Shown one piece after another: positions 44,897 to 56,403 of a stretch of DNA of 64,000 nucleotides (within the stretch, counting starts at the first letter, position 1; each line of letters begins with the position of its first letter). The stretch comes from Azadirachta indica (lineage: Eukaryota; Streptophyta; Magnoliopsida; Sapindales; Meliaceae). A program made the position numbers and the translations under genes. The notes under the pieces were generated by a model that was not told where the DNA came from, searched no databases, and saw only the letters and a list, made by a program, of their open reading frames with translations. The DNA lies in the NCBI GenBank assembly GCA_022749755.1, contig CM040447.1, positions 16,095,087 through 16,159,086 on the forward strand, in the 5' to 3' direction.

Positions 44897-45819
44897 TGTT
44901 AATGCCAAAATTTATCCCGTCGCCACATATACACCACGGTAGATAAATCTCAGTTAACATTCAAAATTTATCAACCATATGGAAAGCACATCCACAGTAC
45001 TAGATAACTTCACCAAAGAAATATCCTGCTATTCTGCCAAGTTGAATTCCATGTCTATCGAGGTGGTTGATTCTTCTACCAAGGTGGCTCTCCTCTTCTA
45101 TCGAGGTTAATTACTCAATCTTACGTTGAGGTGGCTCACTCTTATGCTGAGGTGACACACTTCTTCCGCTAATGTAGTGCTCTTCTATACCAGGGTGGCT
45201 GACTTTCCCGTTAAGGTGGCTTACTCTTACGCCGAGGTGACACACTTCTTCCATCGAGGTAGCGCCCTTCTATATCAAGATTGCTCACTCTTCTACGAAG
45301 TTGAAACTTATTTTGCCGTGATAACAAATTCCTACAAAAGCAAAGCATGTCAGTGGGCATCGATGGTGTTACTAGCGGCCCCCTCCAACGCTCAAATCAG
45401 AATAAGATATATTAGAGAACTAATCTCAGAAGATCAACAACCATAACAACAACAATTATTATATGTGTACAATTCAGAGAGAAAGAGAGAGAGAGAGAGA
45501 GAGTTGCTTAATAAAAGAATCCCCTTTTTGCTTAGGGTCAACTTTGGGTTTATATAGACAAGGGAAAAATAAGTTTACTGCCGGTACATTATGATGGAAT
45601 TCAAGTGCTATTTAGTCTCTCATTTCCACATGTTGACCTTACTTGCTCAGAGGAGTAGAGCTTTCACCATTTGTTATTCCACATATCATTCTCTCATTGG
45701 CTACTATCGTGGTAGTCATTTATTAGTACTTTAGGATTGCATGTTAAGACTTAGCTTTCTTTTTGCCACGTGGCCTCGTTATGACTGTCACATGGATATG
45801 AATGATCCTTCCTACAACA
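44897..45819 (-). repeat. Probable solo LTR of a gypsy-type element
   Basis: Minus strand: begins tgttgtaggaaggatc at 45819 and ends ggcattaaca at 44897 (TG...CA). A TATA-like tctatataaaccc is near 45560, followed by a (TC)n run (45503-45479) and gatttgagcgttggaggggg at about 45400-45380, a segment characteristic of plant gypsy LTRs (tgagcgtcggag). No PBS, PPT or pol sequence adjoins it. The outer limits rest on terminal motifs; a 5-bp target duplication was not found. Confidence 0.55.
45040..45310. repeat. Degenerate 21-24-bp minisatellite inside the LTR
   Basis: About twelve units built on gaggtggctcactcttctac, with a larger unit visible too: gaggtgacacacttcttcc occurs at about 45147 and again at about 45236, 89 bp later. 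The open frame across 45177-45446 is produced by the repeat. Confidence 0.75.
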
Positions 45820-47062
45820 GGAGTCCTTTAGTTTTCAAACCTGGAAGAGTTTACAGGTGTGGAAATTATACTTTTGTTCACCACGACACCTAAATCCTGA
45901 GATTTCCTTCTATCTTGATAGCTCCTTGTTATGAGCATCTAATGCCTGATAATTAATTGAATGGATAGGTACGCGTATAGTTTGAGAAGTTTTCTTAATT
46001 GTCACTTTCTTTATGGCATAATAGGAGGAAGGTTTAAATATTAGCGATGATTCCTTTCCAAATGTTGCCTCGAGAAATGTGCTAATTAAGAATTCTTAAT
46101 ACATATTAGTTATGTTTATCATAAAGTGTTACCCTAATCACTTTGGCATCAGATTTGTGAATTTTGGGAGAAAACACGAAGACTAGTGGATTAATCACGA
46201 CATCAAATTAGTTTTATCTCTTCTAACTCTTTAATTTCATTTTAAATTTTAAGTCTTTGGTATCAACCAGCATAAAGCTTTTCTTCTAGGTTGTAATAAG
46301 GCTAATGGGTAAGACTATTACAAGAAAAATAGATAAAAGATAAATCAAAGTTTTGGGAACTTCATACATATGCTTTTATCATCCACCTTCAAATTTCACT
46401 CGACAACATATCTTACCATTACTCATTCATTTTCACCTTTCTTTTCTTTTCAAAGCACAACTCATTTTATATTTCAACCTTATTTTACCTTTTGATACAA
46501 GCACTTATTGCATAATTAGGCTATGCATCTCTATTACATTTTCTATATTTTTTTCTCCTTTTCTTTTCTCTTTTTTTTTTTTTTTGTGGGCGGGGAGGTG
46601 TGTGCCTCAATTAATAAAGCTTTTTGCTAACAAATACACAAATAACACACAACAACTCCTAAACTTATTTTGAAATATAAATCATTACAATTCCAAGATA
46701 GTTCAAGAGTTTCCACCACAAGAATAAAGACAATAATTTTAGCTATCGAGTTTGGAGAGTCAGCTAAATGGCAGAGCATACCAACTTTTTCTCTCAAATT
46801 TACATGCCAAGTTAGAAGCTCAGTAGTTTGTGGAGATTGGAATATGCATCTAAGCCTTAGAATAATGAGAAAATACCACAATACCTTCGCCACCATATTA
46901 TTTGCTTTCTTCCCTCCTTCATTTGTAGAATTTTTCCATCTTAACTCTCTATATGAAGGACATTCAAAATATTTATTAAGTAGAGTCAAATTTTTACAAT
47001 AGGGAGGTAAGTTATAATTTTGAAATAATATGGAGGTAATCAATAATTCAAAAATAAATCAG
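45820..47062. other. Non-coding stretch
   Basis: No supported gene. It contains a T-rich tract (46570-46586), and overlapping open frames on both strands at 46627-47043 without recognised similarity. Confidence 0.5.
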
Positions 47063-48455
47063 CACTACAAGAAAACAATATTTAGCAAGTCGTCACTAAA
47101 GGTGTCAAAGTCTTTAGCGACGACAAACATGTTGTTGCCAGATAAAGTTTTAGCGACAACAATTGTTGTCGCCAAAAGTTGTCGCAAAAAGTAATGTCGT
47201 CACCAAAAAGGATATTGGCAACAACACATTGTTGTCGCCAAGTTGTCACAAAAAATCTTATTAGCGACAACTTGCGGTCATCACAAAAAACATTATTGGC
47301 GACAATAGGATGTTACTATAATTTTTTTACTATCGTTAATTATGTTGTCACTAAATTCTTTTGATCTCATAATTGCATTAGTGTGTATTGTTTATATGCT
47401 ATTTTTTACTACAAATTAGTAATACAATTTTATTTTCATGAATGGAATTTATCAATTATAATGGCAATTACATAAATTAATGATAAACACAAAGACTAAT
47501 TAATTAATAAAAAGATCAAATTTATTACCCAGCAAGTTAATAGTTGAAATATTGTAACAAATCTTTATCAAAAAAAGATTAATATAGCTAAGATGAAAAT
47601 TGATGTGGTAAGAACTCTATTTATTTTATTCAATCAATTATATTTGTTTATCATTTTTCCTAAATTAAGTTAGTACTATTAGAATAATAACAATAATAAT
47701 AAAAATAGAAAAATTGTAACCACAATTATAACAACAAATGAATAATTTTATTACTATATGTTATATTATAATTATTATTACGTTATTATATGTATAAAAA
47801 TATAGAAATATTTTAAATAACATTCAATATTTAATTTTATTACTAATTCAACCTTACACAATGTCAAGTTTTTGGTGGCTACAAACAAATTCTCATCATT
47901 AAAATATCCTTTAGCAATGACAAAATGTTGCTGCCAAAGAGGATTTTAGCGACAACAAAGATTGTTGTCGCTAAAAGTGTCTTTAGCTGCGACACAAAGT
48001 TGTCGCTAAAAGTGCAACTTTATACGATGTCACTGAAAAATATTATTTCATTATCTGAAAAGGCTTTCTATGGCAACCAGAACATTTCACCGCCAAAAAA
48101 TGCTTTAGTGACGTCAGGGCGATGCCACCAAAAATGTCTATAGCAACAACCTAAAATGTTGTTGCTAAAGGATGTATTAGCGACAACAAATGTTGTTGCT
48201 AAAAGCTCCACCTTTAGCAACAACAGCTTTTGTCGCTAAACTTTGGTAGCCATACGGCGAGAAGATTATTGGCGACAAAACTAAATGTCGCCACCAATTG
48301 TCCATCTTTAGTGAAGAAACTGTCATCGTTAAAGATAACAAATTATTTAATAATTTTTTCTTTATGTTTTAGCAACGACAAGAAATATGTTGTCGCTAAT
48401 GGATCTTTTAGCGACGAATTTTTTGTTGTCGCTAAAACCATAATTTCTTGTAGTG
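47063..48455. mobile_element. Non-autonomous CACTA element with both termini (1.39 kb)
   Basis: It starts cactacaagaaaacaatatt and ends aatttcttgtagtg, giving inverted CACTACAAGAAA termini. Subterminal motifs of the gcgacaaca / tgttgtcgc type fill 47090-47360 and 47870-48440. The middle (about 47390-47630) matches 23480-23715, i.e. the 3' end of the TNPA region. Thus it is an internal-deletion derivative of the family at 27219. Three-base flanks are cag on the left and caa on the right, an imperfect target duplication. Confidence 0.85.
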
Positions 48456-48504
48456 CAAGGAGAAATTATTAGTTTTCCTTGTTAAAAAATAAAATAATTA
48501 ATTT

Positions 48505-48640
48505 ATTCAAACATTTTGATATTCATATTTAAATTAAAATTTTAAATTTATTTATATTCAAAAACTTTAAATAAATTTTTTAGACATAAATTAAAAAACA
48601 ACCACATATGAATAATTTTATCGAGACTTAAAAAAAATTG
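48505..48640 (+). mobile_element. MITE-like fragment, copy C
   Basis: atttaaattaaaattt, then aaattttttagacataaatta and gaataattttatcgagactt match the second half of copy A (18490-18605) in the same orientation. The first half is missing. Confidence 0.55.
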
Positions 48641-49651
48641 CCAGGATATCCCAAGCCAAATAGGGAATGGTCCTCCTCAATCGTTTCCCATCCTTCCGTA
48701 TCAAGAATTAAAATGTTACAGTTTTTCATACTATGTCATTATTGTTTGGATGAAAATGTTGTTAACCCAGTGAAGAAACCTAACCTAATTTGACATCTTC
48801 TGTGTCTTTTTGTCTCAATACCTTTTCTTGTTTTTCTTGTTTTTCTTGTTCTTCTTGTATTTGCAACCGGAAAAAAGGGGCAGATAAGCGAAAAGTAAAA
48901 ACTCAATGTAGTAGGTGAAAAAGGATCAGTGGAGTACAAGGTTAAAGGTTGAAAAGAGTTCTAAAAAGTAATTTATAAAAGCAACGGCCAATTTTGCGGT
49001 GGACGGTGTGAAAATAGAGGCAGGGTTCGGGTTTGCCATTAGGCAAAAATTTTGGCAATGTTTTTGACGAAGCGACGGCTGGACTTTTTTGCTCAACTTT
49101 GTCTGAGTGTGACGGTGGCGCGAATCGACAGCGAATGGTGGTAGCGGTGGTGGACCAAACAAATGGACTCGGGCTTCAATTGTGGTTTTGGCAGAGGGTC
49201 AAAAATTATTTTTCAAAAAACATGTATGAAATAACTTTTTTTTTTCATTTTTTTTCATTTAAATTTATCAAAATGCCCTAACATTAACGGGAACTTAGCG
49301 GCAAACTTAAACCCAAAGGGCATTTTCTTTTTGCCAAAACTCAGTTTCTTATTTTACCATAATTCAAATTACCTAACACTAGCTCAAAAATTTAGGAATA
49401 TGTATACTTTTAATGTAAGGGATATGCCACAATAAGCCAAAAGATTAAATGAAAGAAATAAAATACTGTTAAATTTCACTTGTCATATTTGTTTTATTAG
49501 AGTTTTTCTGCGTGAAGAAGAAAAGTAAGACAACACAATAAGGCAAAAATTTTGGTTACTTTTATCATCTTCAATAGCCACAAAAGCAATGGGCTTAGTT
49601 GTTCAATAAAAAAATCATGATATAAATCAAATATTAACGTTAGATAATCAT
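48641..49651. other. Non-coding stretch
   Basis: No gene is supported. A comparatively GC-rich part at about 48985-49190 yields open frames on both strands (48926-49162, 49033-49281) without recognised similarity. Confidence 0.45.
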
Positions 49652-50081
49652 TGTTGATATTGAAATTTACAGCTTCGATATCACATAGTAAAGATTGAAT
49701 TTTTCCCGCTTCTTTGCTCAAAAGAAAAAATTGTTTTACTACTTATTTCATAAAAATTATGAATAAATTTATATAAAAAGAATGTGATACATATATAGTG
49801 CTAATTTCCTTATCCTAATAACATTAGGAATTATAACAGAATCAAGAAAGTATCTAACAGAATTCCAATTTGTAAAATTAGAATTACTAATTGCACTTTC
49901 CCCCTCTCATAAGGATCCTAACAAGTAATAGTCTGATTGGTCCAAACAGACCCACTCATGCGATACCTAACTAGAACTCCTCTTAAGTTGAGCCAAACAA
50001 GATGTACTAGGACTGCCCAAGTATTGGGCCTATTAGCACGAAACCTACTAACTTATATGCCCAAAGCTATCTTCCTAAACA
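49652..50081 (-). repeat. 3' LTR of the Tat-like element
   Basis: Colinear with 52185-52614 over its full 430 bp, e.g. the shared ctttccccctctcataagga / ttttccccctctcataagga segment. On the plus strand it starts tgttgatattg and ends cctaaaca. Confidence 0.95.
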
Positions 50082-50098
50082 CTAAACCCCCCAGTTTT
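50082..50098 (-). other. Polypurine tract of the Tat-like element
   Basis: Minus strand aaaactggggggtttag directly before the 3' LTR. Confidence 0.75.
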
Positions 50099-50614
50099 CA
50101 GTGAAACTAGCACTTTCACTAGAACTTTATTTAAGAATGATCCACAGAGTTAAACCTCAAACTTGAACCTCGGTATCCAACAATAATTCCTTCTCTCTAT
50201 TGTAGATAATCTGTAAAATAAATAACGATCAGGAGAAGTCGGTTTACCACAAAAACCCTCTGATGCTTACGTTAGAGAAGATTTTTTGTAAAAAAAAAAT
50301 ATAGAAAGCATAAATAAGAATTTAGACAGTTGTGTTTCTTGTGATCAGAATTTTTAATAATTGAGTTAGCACTGTTTTCTTTTTTTTAAGTTAACATTCT
50401 ATCAATGTTTACTTGCAATATTTTTTTCTTCCATTGTCTTAATCAAGCAAATCATAGAGAATAAATAGAAATTGCGTACCAAGACGCATCGTGACCTAAG
50501 TTTGCTTTTAAGTCTTTTTTTATGTTTTCTGATTAGAACGAACTTTGCTAATCTCAAACAAAGGTTGTCATAAGGCCTAAACTATGACTAGTCTTTGAAT
50601 GAAACAAACTTTAT

Positions 50615-51135
50615 GATTCTCCGGGTTGTGTAGTTTGAACTGAGGTCAAATTTTTGTACAACAACTTATTTTGAAACTTATATCATCATCTGATCCGAAT
50701 TAAGATCAAATCTTTTTTGTAGTAGTTTGTTGAATAAGCAAAATTTACTGATTTTCTAATTTAAACTGTGGTCAGATCTTTTTAATGATTTTCTAGGATG
50801 AACGACTTCTAATCATTGTCTAATCTGAACTGTGATCAAATCTTTTACGACAATTTGGTAAGTAAACAAACTCCGTTGAATTCCTAATTATCATCGTTTG
50901 ATTTGAACTGCGATTAGATCTTTTTATGGTAGTCTGCTAAAATCTATTGATCTTCTGATCTGAACTGTGGTCAAATCTTTTTATGACAACTTGCTGAATA
51001 ATTGAAATTTATTAATCTTCTAATCGTTGTTGTCTGTTTGAACTGTGGTCAGATCTTTTTTACAGCAACTATTGGGATACTAAGATATCAAAACAAGATA
51101 ATCATTATTATCTGAATCATGTTCAGATCTTTTTA
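50615..51135. repeat. Eight imperfect tandem repeats of 56-79 bp
   Basis: The anchor ctgaactgtggtcagatctt recurs at about 50633, 50695, 50760, 50824, 50901, 50957, 51036 and 51111, with variable spacers such as acaacttgctgaata and tgatcttcta. The array lies between the integrase remnant and the 3' LTR, the place where Tat-lineage elements are known to carry variable tandem repeats that can seed satellites. Confidence 0.9.
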
Positions 51136-51450
51136 TCAATGATTCTTCAAGGGTATACTTCTTCAACATCTCAACGTTCCATGGTTTTTTGACCTTTTTT
51201 CCATTTAGGTGCTATAGCTTATAAACTTTTAGCTTAACAATTATGGTCACCTTGTACAGACCTTCCCAGTTACTCCTAAAGCTCCTTTGCAAATACTTTG
51301 GTGTTTTGTATGACTTTCTGTAGTACCAAGTCTCCCTCACAAAAACATCTCGCACAAACTCTCTTGTTATAATACTTTACGACTCGTTATTGCTATACAG
51401 CTATCCTGATGAGCACTTGATCTCGCTTCTCTTGCAACAAATCCATGCTC
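51136..51450 (-). pseudogene. Gypsy integrase C-terminal remnant
   Basis: The minus strand from about 51445 reads LLQEKRDQVLIRIAV, then, past stops, YYNKRVCARCFCEGDLVLQK and VIQNTKVF, ending near a GRSVQGDH segment. This corresponds to the RYYNKRVRPR.F..GDLVLRKV region of plant gypsy integrases. Three or more stops are present. Confidence 0.8.
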
Positions 51451-51576
51451 AACCTTATTATCCACTTACCACCTGATCAGTCGTGGGTTCTGTTCTGTTC
51501 AGAGTTTTTTCAAGAATAGTCTTTTGCTTATTCCTTTTGTGTTTTTGGTTTAAGTATGCTCTCATATCTTCTGAAC

Positions 51577-52164
51577 TCATGCTATGTTCAGACATTCTTT
51601 TGCCTTAATTTGATTCATGCCACACGTTGATTGGTCTGTGCTATAGTTACTACTAAACCTATGGTGTTTTTTCATTTTGATCGGCGCGTGCTTGCTTATA
51701 GTCTTGAACTCTTTCCTTAGGGACCGGTGCATACTTCTGCCTTTAATGATTGTTCTGTGCTCATAATATACTTTTTGATCATCCCGGAAGTAATTGTTTA
51801 CGTGGATCTCCAAGCGGGGTAATGCTTTCTTCGTTTTCGGCAGTCGCGGCTTCTCCGAAATTTGTCTACCAATTATGACTTCTTGAATTATTCTCTTAAG
51901 GTTTTCAATCTCTTTTTCTATTAATTCGTTTTGTTATCTAAAGCTTTCACTTATTAGTCACTTTTTAGGTACTTGCACTAACTTTTTTTCAGCCTTTGTA
52001 CAATTTAGACTATATCTGCATCCCTATCATGGACTACTTCTTATCCCTAGGATTGCTGTAATGGTTGTGGTTGGCAATTAGAGACCGATGAGTTTCCTTC
52101 ATCAATTCTTTCAGTTAGATGCCTTCTGACGATTTATTGTTCCTCTATAACTTTTCGAACCTGC
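51577..52164 (-). pseudogene. Gag N-terminal remnant of the Tat-like element
   Basis: Between the PBS and the integrase remnant the minus strand holds Lys/Glu-rich peptide. A frame at 51813-51577 starts MEIHVNNYFRDDQKVYYEH. Gag is inferred from position more than from motifs. Stops interrupt the upstream part. Confidence 0.45.
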
Positions 52165-52165
52165 T

Positions 52166-52183
52166 CCCCACAGATGGCACCAA
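52166..52183 (-). other. Primer binding site of the Tat-like element
   Basis: Minus strand ttggtgccatctgtgggg next to the 5' LTR end, close to the tggcgccgtctgtgggga PBS found in many plant gypsy elements. Confidence 0.75.
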
Positions 52184-52184
52184 C

Positions 52185-52614
52185 TGTTGGTATCGAAATT
52201 TACAACTTCGATATCCTATAGTAAAGATTGAATTCTCCTCACTTCTTTACTCAAAAGAAAAAATTACTTTATTACTTATTTTAGAAAAATTATGAATGAA
52301 TTTACATGAAAAAATGTAATACATTTATAGTGCTAATTTCCTTGTCCTAATAACATTAGAAATTATAATAGAATCAGGAAAATATCTAGCTGAATCCCAG
52401 TTCCTTCAAATTATGATTACTAATTCTATTTTCCCCCTCTCATAAGGATACTAATAAGTAATAGCCTAATTGGTCGAAGCAGACCCACTCGTGTGATACC
52501 CAAACAGAACCCCTTCTAAATTGAGCCGAACTAGATGTACTAAGACTGATCAAATGTCAAACTTGATAGCACAAAACTTATTAACTAATAAGCCCGACAC
52601 TATCTTCCCAAACA
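52185..52614 (-). repeat. 5' LTR of the Tat-like element
   Basis: Plus strand tgttggtatcg to cttcccaaaca; colinear with 49652-50081; followed directly by the target duplication atcat. Confidence 0.95.
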
Positions 52615-52716
52615 ATCATAATGCCACGTATTTGAAACTTCCAATATTCATTAGTCTCATTTGCATATCATATACATACAATAATAGAGCATTTGGTGTA
52701 TATGAATATTATATTC

Positions 52717-53136
52717 TGTTATGCAAAATCAAGTAATTAAACAAATAAAAAACAAAAGAAATCATAAATAACACCGGATTTACGTGGAAAACCTCTGAAA
52801 AATTTCATAGGAAAAACCACGGAAGAAGGAGACAATTTTCACTACTAAGAAATAAAGAAGATGTACAGTGCAAAGTTTGCCCTAAATGCCCGAATATATA
52901 TTCCGAGTTTTGGGTCAAATTCGGGCTACACGTGGATCGGGTCAAGCCTATACAAAAAAACAAACCCATACAACATATTTATATACATATATACAATATC
53001 GTACAAAGGCGAGGGCATTGCCCCTTAGCCCCAGCAAGGGGTGTTTCAACCCTTTGCACTCGGGAGCTCGAGCCCCAATGTATCAGCGTACCCAATATAC
53101 TGTATCAGTTATTAAATATGGGCCACAAATTCTACA
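52717..53136 (-). repeat. 3' LTR of a Tork/Tnt1-like copia element (about 420 bp)
   Basis: The minus strand before it reads accaaggtggagatt, a purine-rich primer tract typical of this group, then tgtagaatttgtggccc (53136). The LTR ends ttttgcataaca at 52717. It contains the phrase gtggtttttcc ... aggttttccacgtaaa, common in Tork-type LTRs. No second LTR was found. Confidence 0.7.
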
Positions 53137-54935
53137 AATCTCCACCTTGGTACATATTTGCCTAAACCTCTCCACTATGCCTTTAAAGGCTCATCAAATG
53201 CTGCAAATACAAATCAAGTCCAAGCAATGCTTAAACTTGGCCATAAGAACTACTTTGGTCAACATGTCTGTATCGTAACAGAGCCATATGAAACCACATC
53301 TCTGATAAAATGGAACCTAACATCAATATGCTTTGTCCTTTCATGAAACATTTGGTTCTTAGTCAAGTGGATGGCACTCTGATTATCACAATGCACAACT
53401 GTCTGCTATTGTGACAACCCAAGGTCATTTATAAGACCTCTTAGCCACAAAGCTTCCTTCACTGCTTCTCCAATAGCTATGTATTCAGCCTCTGTAGTTG
53501 ACAATGCTACTGTAGCTTATAATGTTGCCTTCCAACTAATGGCACAACCAAATAAAGTAAAAACATAACCTGTCAACGATCTTCTTCTGTCTAATCTCCT
53601 GTATAATTAGAATCCACATAACCTGTTAACTCAATCATGTTTGATGTTGCCTTATTAAATACTAGTCCTGTGTAACTAGTGCCCTTCAAACATCGCAATA
53701 TCTACTTCACAGCATTCTAGTGTTCTTTTCCAAGAGAAGCCATATACCTACTCACTACACTCATAGCATGAGCAAGATCACATCTAGTACAAATCATAGC
53801 ATACATGAGACTTCCACCTACATTGGAATAAGGAACATGTTTCATATAGTCCACCTACTCCTGTGTTGTAGGTGATAAGTCTACAGATAATCTGAAATGG
53901 GTTACCAATGGTGTACTCACAGGCTTGCAGTTACTCATGTTGAACCTGTTAAGAACTTTCCCAATGTAACCCTATTGTGATAAGAATAAAGTCCTTGATC
54001 TTTTGTCTCTGTGAATCTCCATACCCAATTCCTTCATCTCAAACTCATCACTCAACTGTTTTTTCAATGAATTAATATCTGACATATTTTTCGCAGCTAT
54101 CAACATGTCATCAACATACAACAGTAAATAAATGTAACTATCATCATAAAGTCTCTTATGATACACACAACTATCGTACACACTTCTAGTGTATCCACAA
54201 TCAAGCATAAAATTATCAAATCTCTTATACCACTGTCTAAGAGACTGCGTCAAACCATATAAGGATTTCTTAAAGAGAAATATTTTCTCTTAATGTGAAC
54301 CTGATCTTGTTTGTCTGAAGAGATAAAACCCTCTGACTGACTTATGTAAATCTGCTCCTCCAATGCGCCATGTAGAAATGCTGTTTTGACATCCAATTGT
54401 TCAAGATGAAGATCATATACAGCAACCAAAGCTAACAACACTCTGATAAAGTTGTTTTTCACAATAAGAGAAAATATTTCATTAAAATCAATTCCCTCTT
54501 TCTGTGTATAACCTTTTGCTATAAGACGTGCTTTGTATCTAAGAGCTTCAGCCTCTGATATCCCTTCATTTTTCTTGTAAACCCATTTACATCCTACAAC
54601 TCGCTGTTTCTTAGGCAATGTCACTAACTCCCATGTTTGATTCTTGTATAAAGACTCTATCTCCTTAATAATAGCACCCATCCACTGTTCTGCTTCTGAA
54701 CAAGATATCGCTTCTTTGAAGATAGTAGGCTTATATGTGCTCACTGTCTCAGCAACAAATAATGCATATGAAACCATATCAGCATAACCATAACACTCAG
54801 GTTGTCGAATATGTCGCCTTGGTCTTCTAATGGCAATGTTATCTTACTGTTCTTGTGCATCCTCAGTTTTGCCTCGTCTTCTTGGCAAGTTTGTTCTTAA
54901 TCTTAATTCCTAAATGTCATGTGTGACGGCTGTTC
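53137..54935 (-). pseudogene. Tork/Tnt1-like copia reverse transcriptase and RNase H
   Basis: The frame from 54777 contains EAEQWMGAIIKEIESLYKNQ, TWELVTLPKKQRVVGCKWVY, YKARLIAKGYTQKEGIDFNE and EQLDVKTAFLHGALEE, all standard copia RT blocks. A frameshift near 54250 follows. From 54253 the frame has YIYLLLYVDDMLIAAKNM with an intact YVDD. RNase H follows with [40 protein letters not shown] and KHIDVRFHFIRD (about 53500-53290). Stops and frameshifts are scattered. Upstream of about 54935 the expected integrase and gag are missing, so the element is 5'-truncated. Confidence 0.85.
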
Positions 54936-56144
54936 ATGTTGTTTATAAAAACATCAACAAGAAACGCAAATCAAGAATTAGAGAATTATACAGCGAGTAA
55001 TCGAGAGAGAGTAATACCATTTTCGCTTCTTTAGTTCAACTTCTAATGCGGGAAACGAGTTGCCAGTAACTAAAACCCTAATTGTAAAAACCCAAAAGGA
55101 AGGGAAATGTGCTTTTTATATTATAGTACAATAGGGCACCGGTTTAAATGGATTGATCCAAAACGACATATCTATAGTCGATCTTGATGTTATTTACGAG
55201 AGTTATGTAAATACACCTCTATTATTCTCATTATACACCCTCCTTAGACAAGTGTGAGAGTTGTACCTAATAAAGAAGCGTAGTGTAATCAGAAGTCAGT
55301 GATGATTTTCTAGCATTTTTCCCATGTAAAAGAGAGAGCCCAATCTAACAGTTCATGAAATAAAAATTTTGCTTTTGTTTTTCAATTTTTTTTTCTTTCA
55401 ATGGAATGATTGATCAAAGTTCTTGCTGTTAGTTCATTACTATGCATCCAATTGTTTCTGGCGTAGGAACAATTTATATGCGTTCACTTCAATCCATTTT
55501 AATATATGTATAATTATTATTATTCTAAATGTTATATGCTGAGATTCTGTTGTTTAAAATTTGGCAGAAAAACTTATTATCTAGTGATGTTGAAATAATT
55601 GTTTTGACAAATTATCGTATCACAATAGGCACAAAATTTATATATATATACATATATGTGTGTGTGTGTGTTATATACATACATACATACATACATATAT
55701 ATGTGTGTAATCAACGATACTATTATTAAAATGATTGTTTTTCTGGATTTTTATTCTGAGTATATATCCTAAATTGATGGAAAATAGTATTGAAAATTAT
55801 AGAAACATGCATCAGCACTTGATAAGTGACATATAATTTTTGCAATATATAATACTTATTATTTAAAATTAACATATGGAATAAGGATTGAAAGCGAATT
55901 AACAAAACATACGTACGAAATAGGTGCAGTATGTATGCATGTCCATGTGTCGCAGCCGCAAGAGTTAACTTGAACCTTTGGTTCCTTTCAGCGGACAAAT
56001 AGGAAGAGAAACTGTTCAATATAGAATAACTGGGCGCAAAAGCAATAAATAAAACAACAAAAGTCAAAAATCATAAATTTTAACTAATTAAGCTTGGATT
56101 TATGTATGTATGTATGTATGTATATCAAAGCCAGTTAAAGCAAG
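54936..56144. other. Non-coding stretch with microsatellites
   Basis: No gene supported. Microsatellites: (TA)/(TG)/(CATA) at about 55639-55707 and (TATG)n at 56101-56124, next to the reversed prenyltransferase exon. Confidence 0.5.
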
Positions 56145-56273
56145 TGCTGTTGTGCACTTGCTTGTTGGATGTATCTTCGAGCTCAATCTGTTGATATCTC
56201 CAGTAAAGCGTCCCTGTAATCTTTCTACATGTTCATTTGGAAGGCAAATACTGATTTAACTGAATATCTATGA
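56145..56273 (+). pseudogene. Terminal exon of a homogentisate-type prenyltransferase, reversed relative to the other exons
   Basis: The plus strand reads CALACWMYLRAQSVDISSKA then SL, a TAA at 56217-56219, then SFYMFIWKANTDLTEYL and TGA at 56271-56273. In plant homogentisate/aromatic prenyltransferases the last exon reads LASILWLRAQSVDL.SKA, then SFYMFIWKLFYAEYLL, so identity is clear. All other exons of the gene beside it (56404-59320) lie on the minus strand. Either this exon was inverted, or it belongs to a second, opposite-facing copy of which nothing else remains. The nonsense codon and the altered C-terminus show that it is not functional. Confidence 0.85.
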
Positions 56274-56403
56274 ACAAAATCTTAATTAGTACTTGATGAT
56301 GATGATGATAATAATATTTACAATCAAAGGTATGTGAGAGATAAATTATATATTTAATTTCCTGCGACAACAGCAGCTGTAGGAATACCAACAAAATGCT
56401 TAC

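Larger units (their letters stand above)
49652..52614 (-). mobile_element. Tat-like Ty3/gypsy deletion derivative with intact ends (2.96 kb)
   Basis: Two 430-bp LTRs (49652-50081 and 52185-52614) flank a 2.1-kb interior, and the 5-bp target duplication atcat is perfect (49647-49651 and 52615-52619). Orientation is minus, shown by the PBS next to 52185 and the polypurine tract next to 50081. Inside, a gag N-terminal remnant is joined to an integrase C-terminal remnant, followed by tandem repeats in the 3' untranslated part. Protease, RT, RNase H and most of integrase are gone, so it needs helper proteins to move. Confidence 0.9.

Noticed and set aside
45177..45446. Repetitive protein with EVTHFF-like units
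   Set aside because: Produced by the minisatellite inside an LTR.
46627..47043. Overlapping open frames on both strands
   Set aside because: No motif, no splice structure, and strong overlap of the two strands suggests chance.
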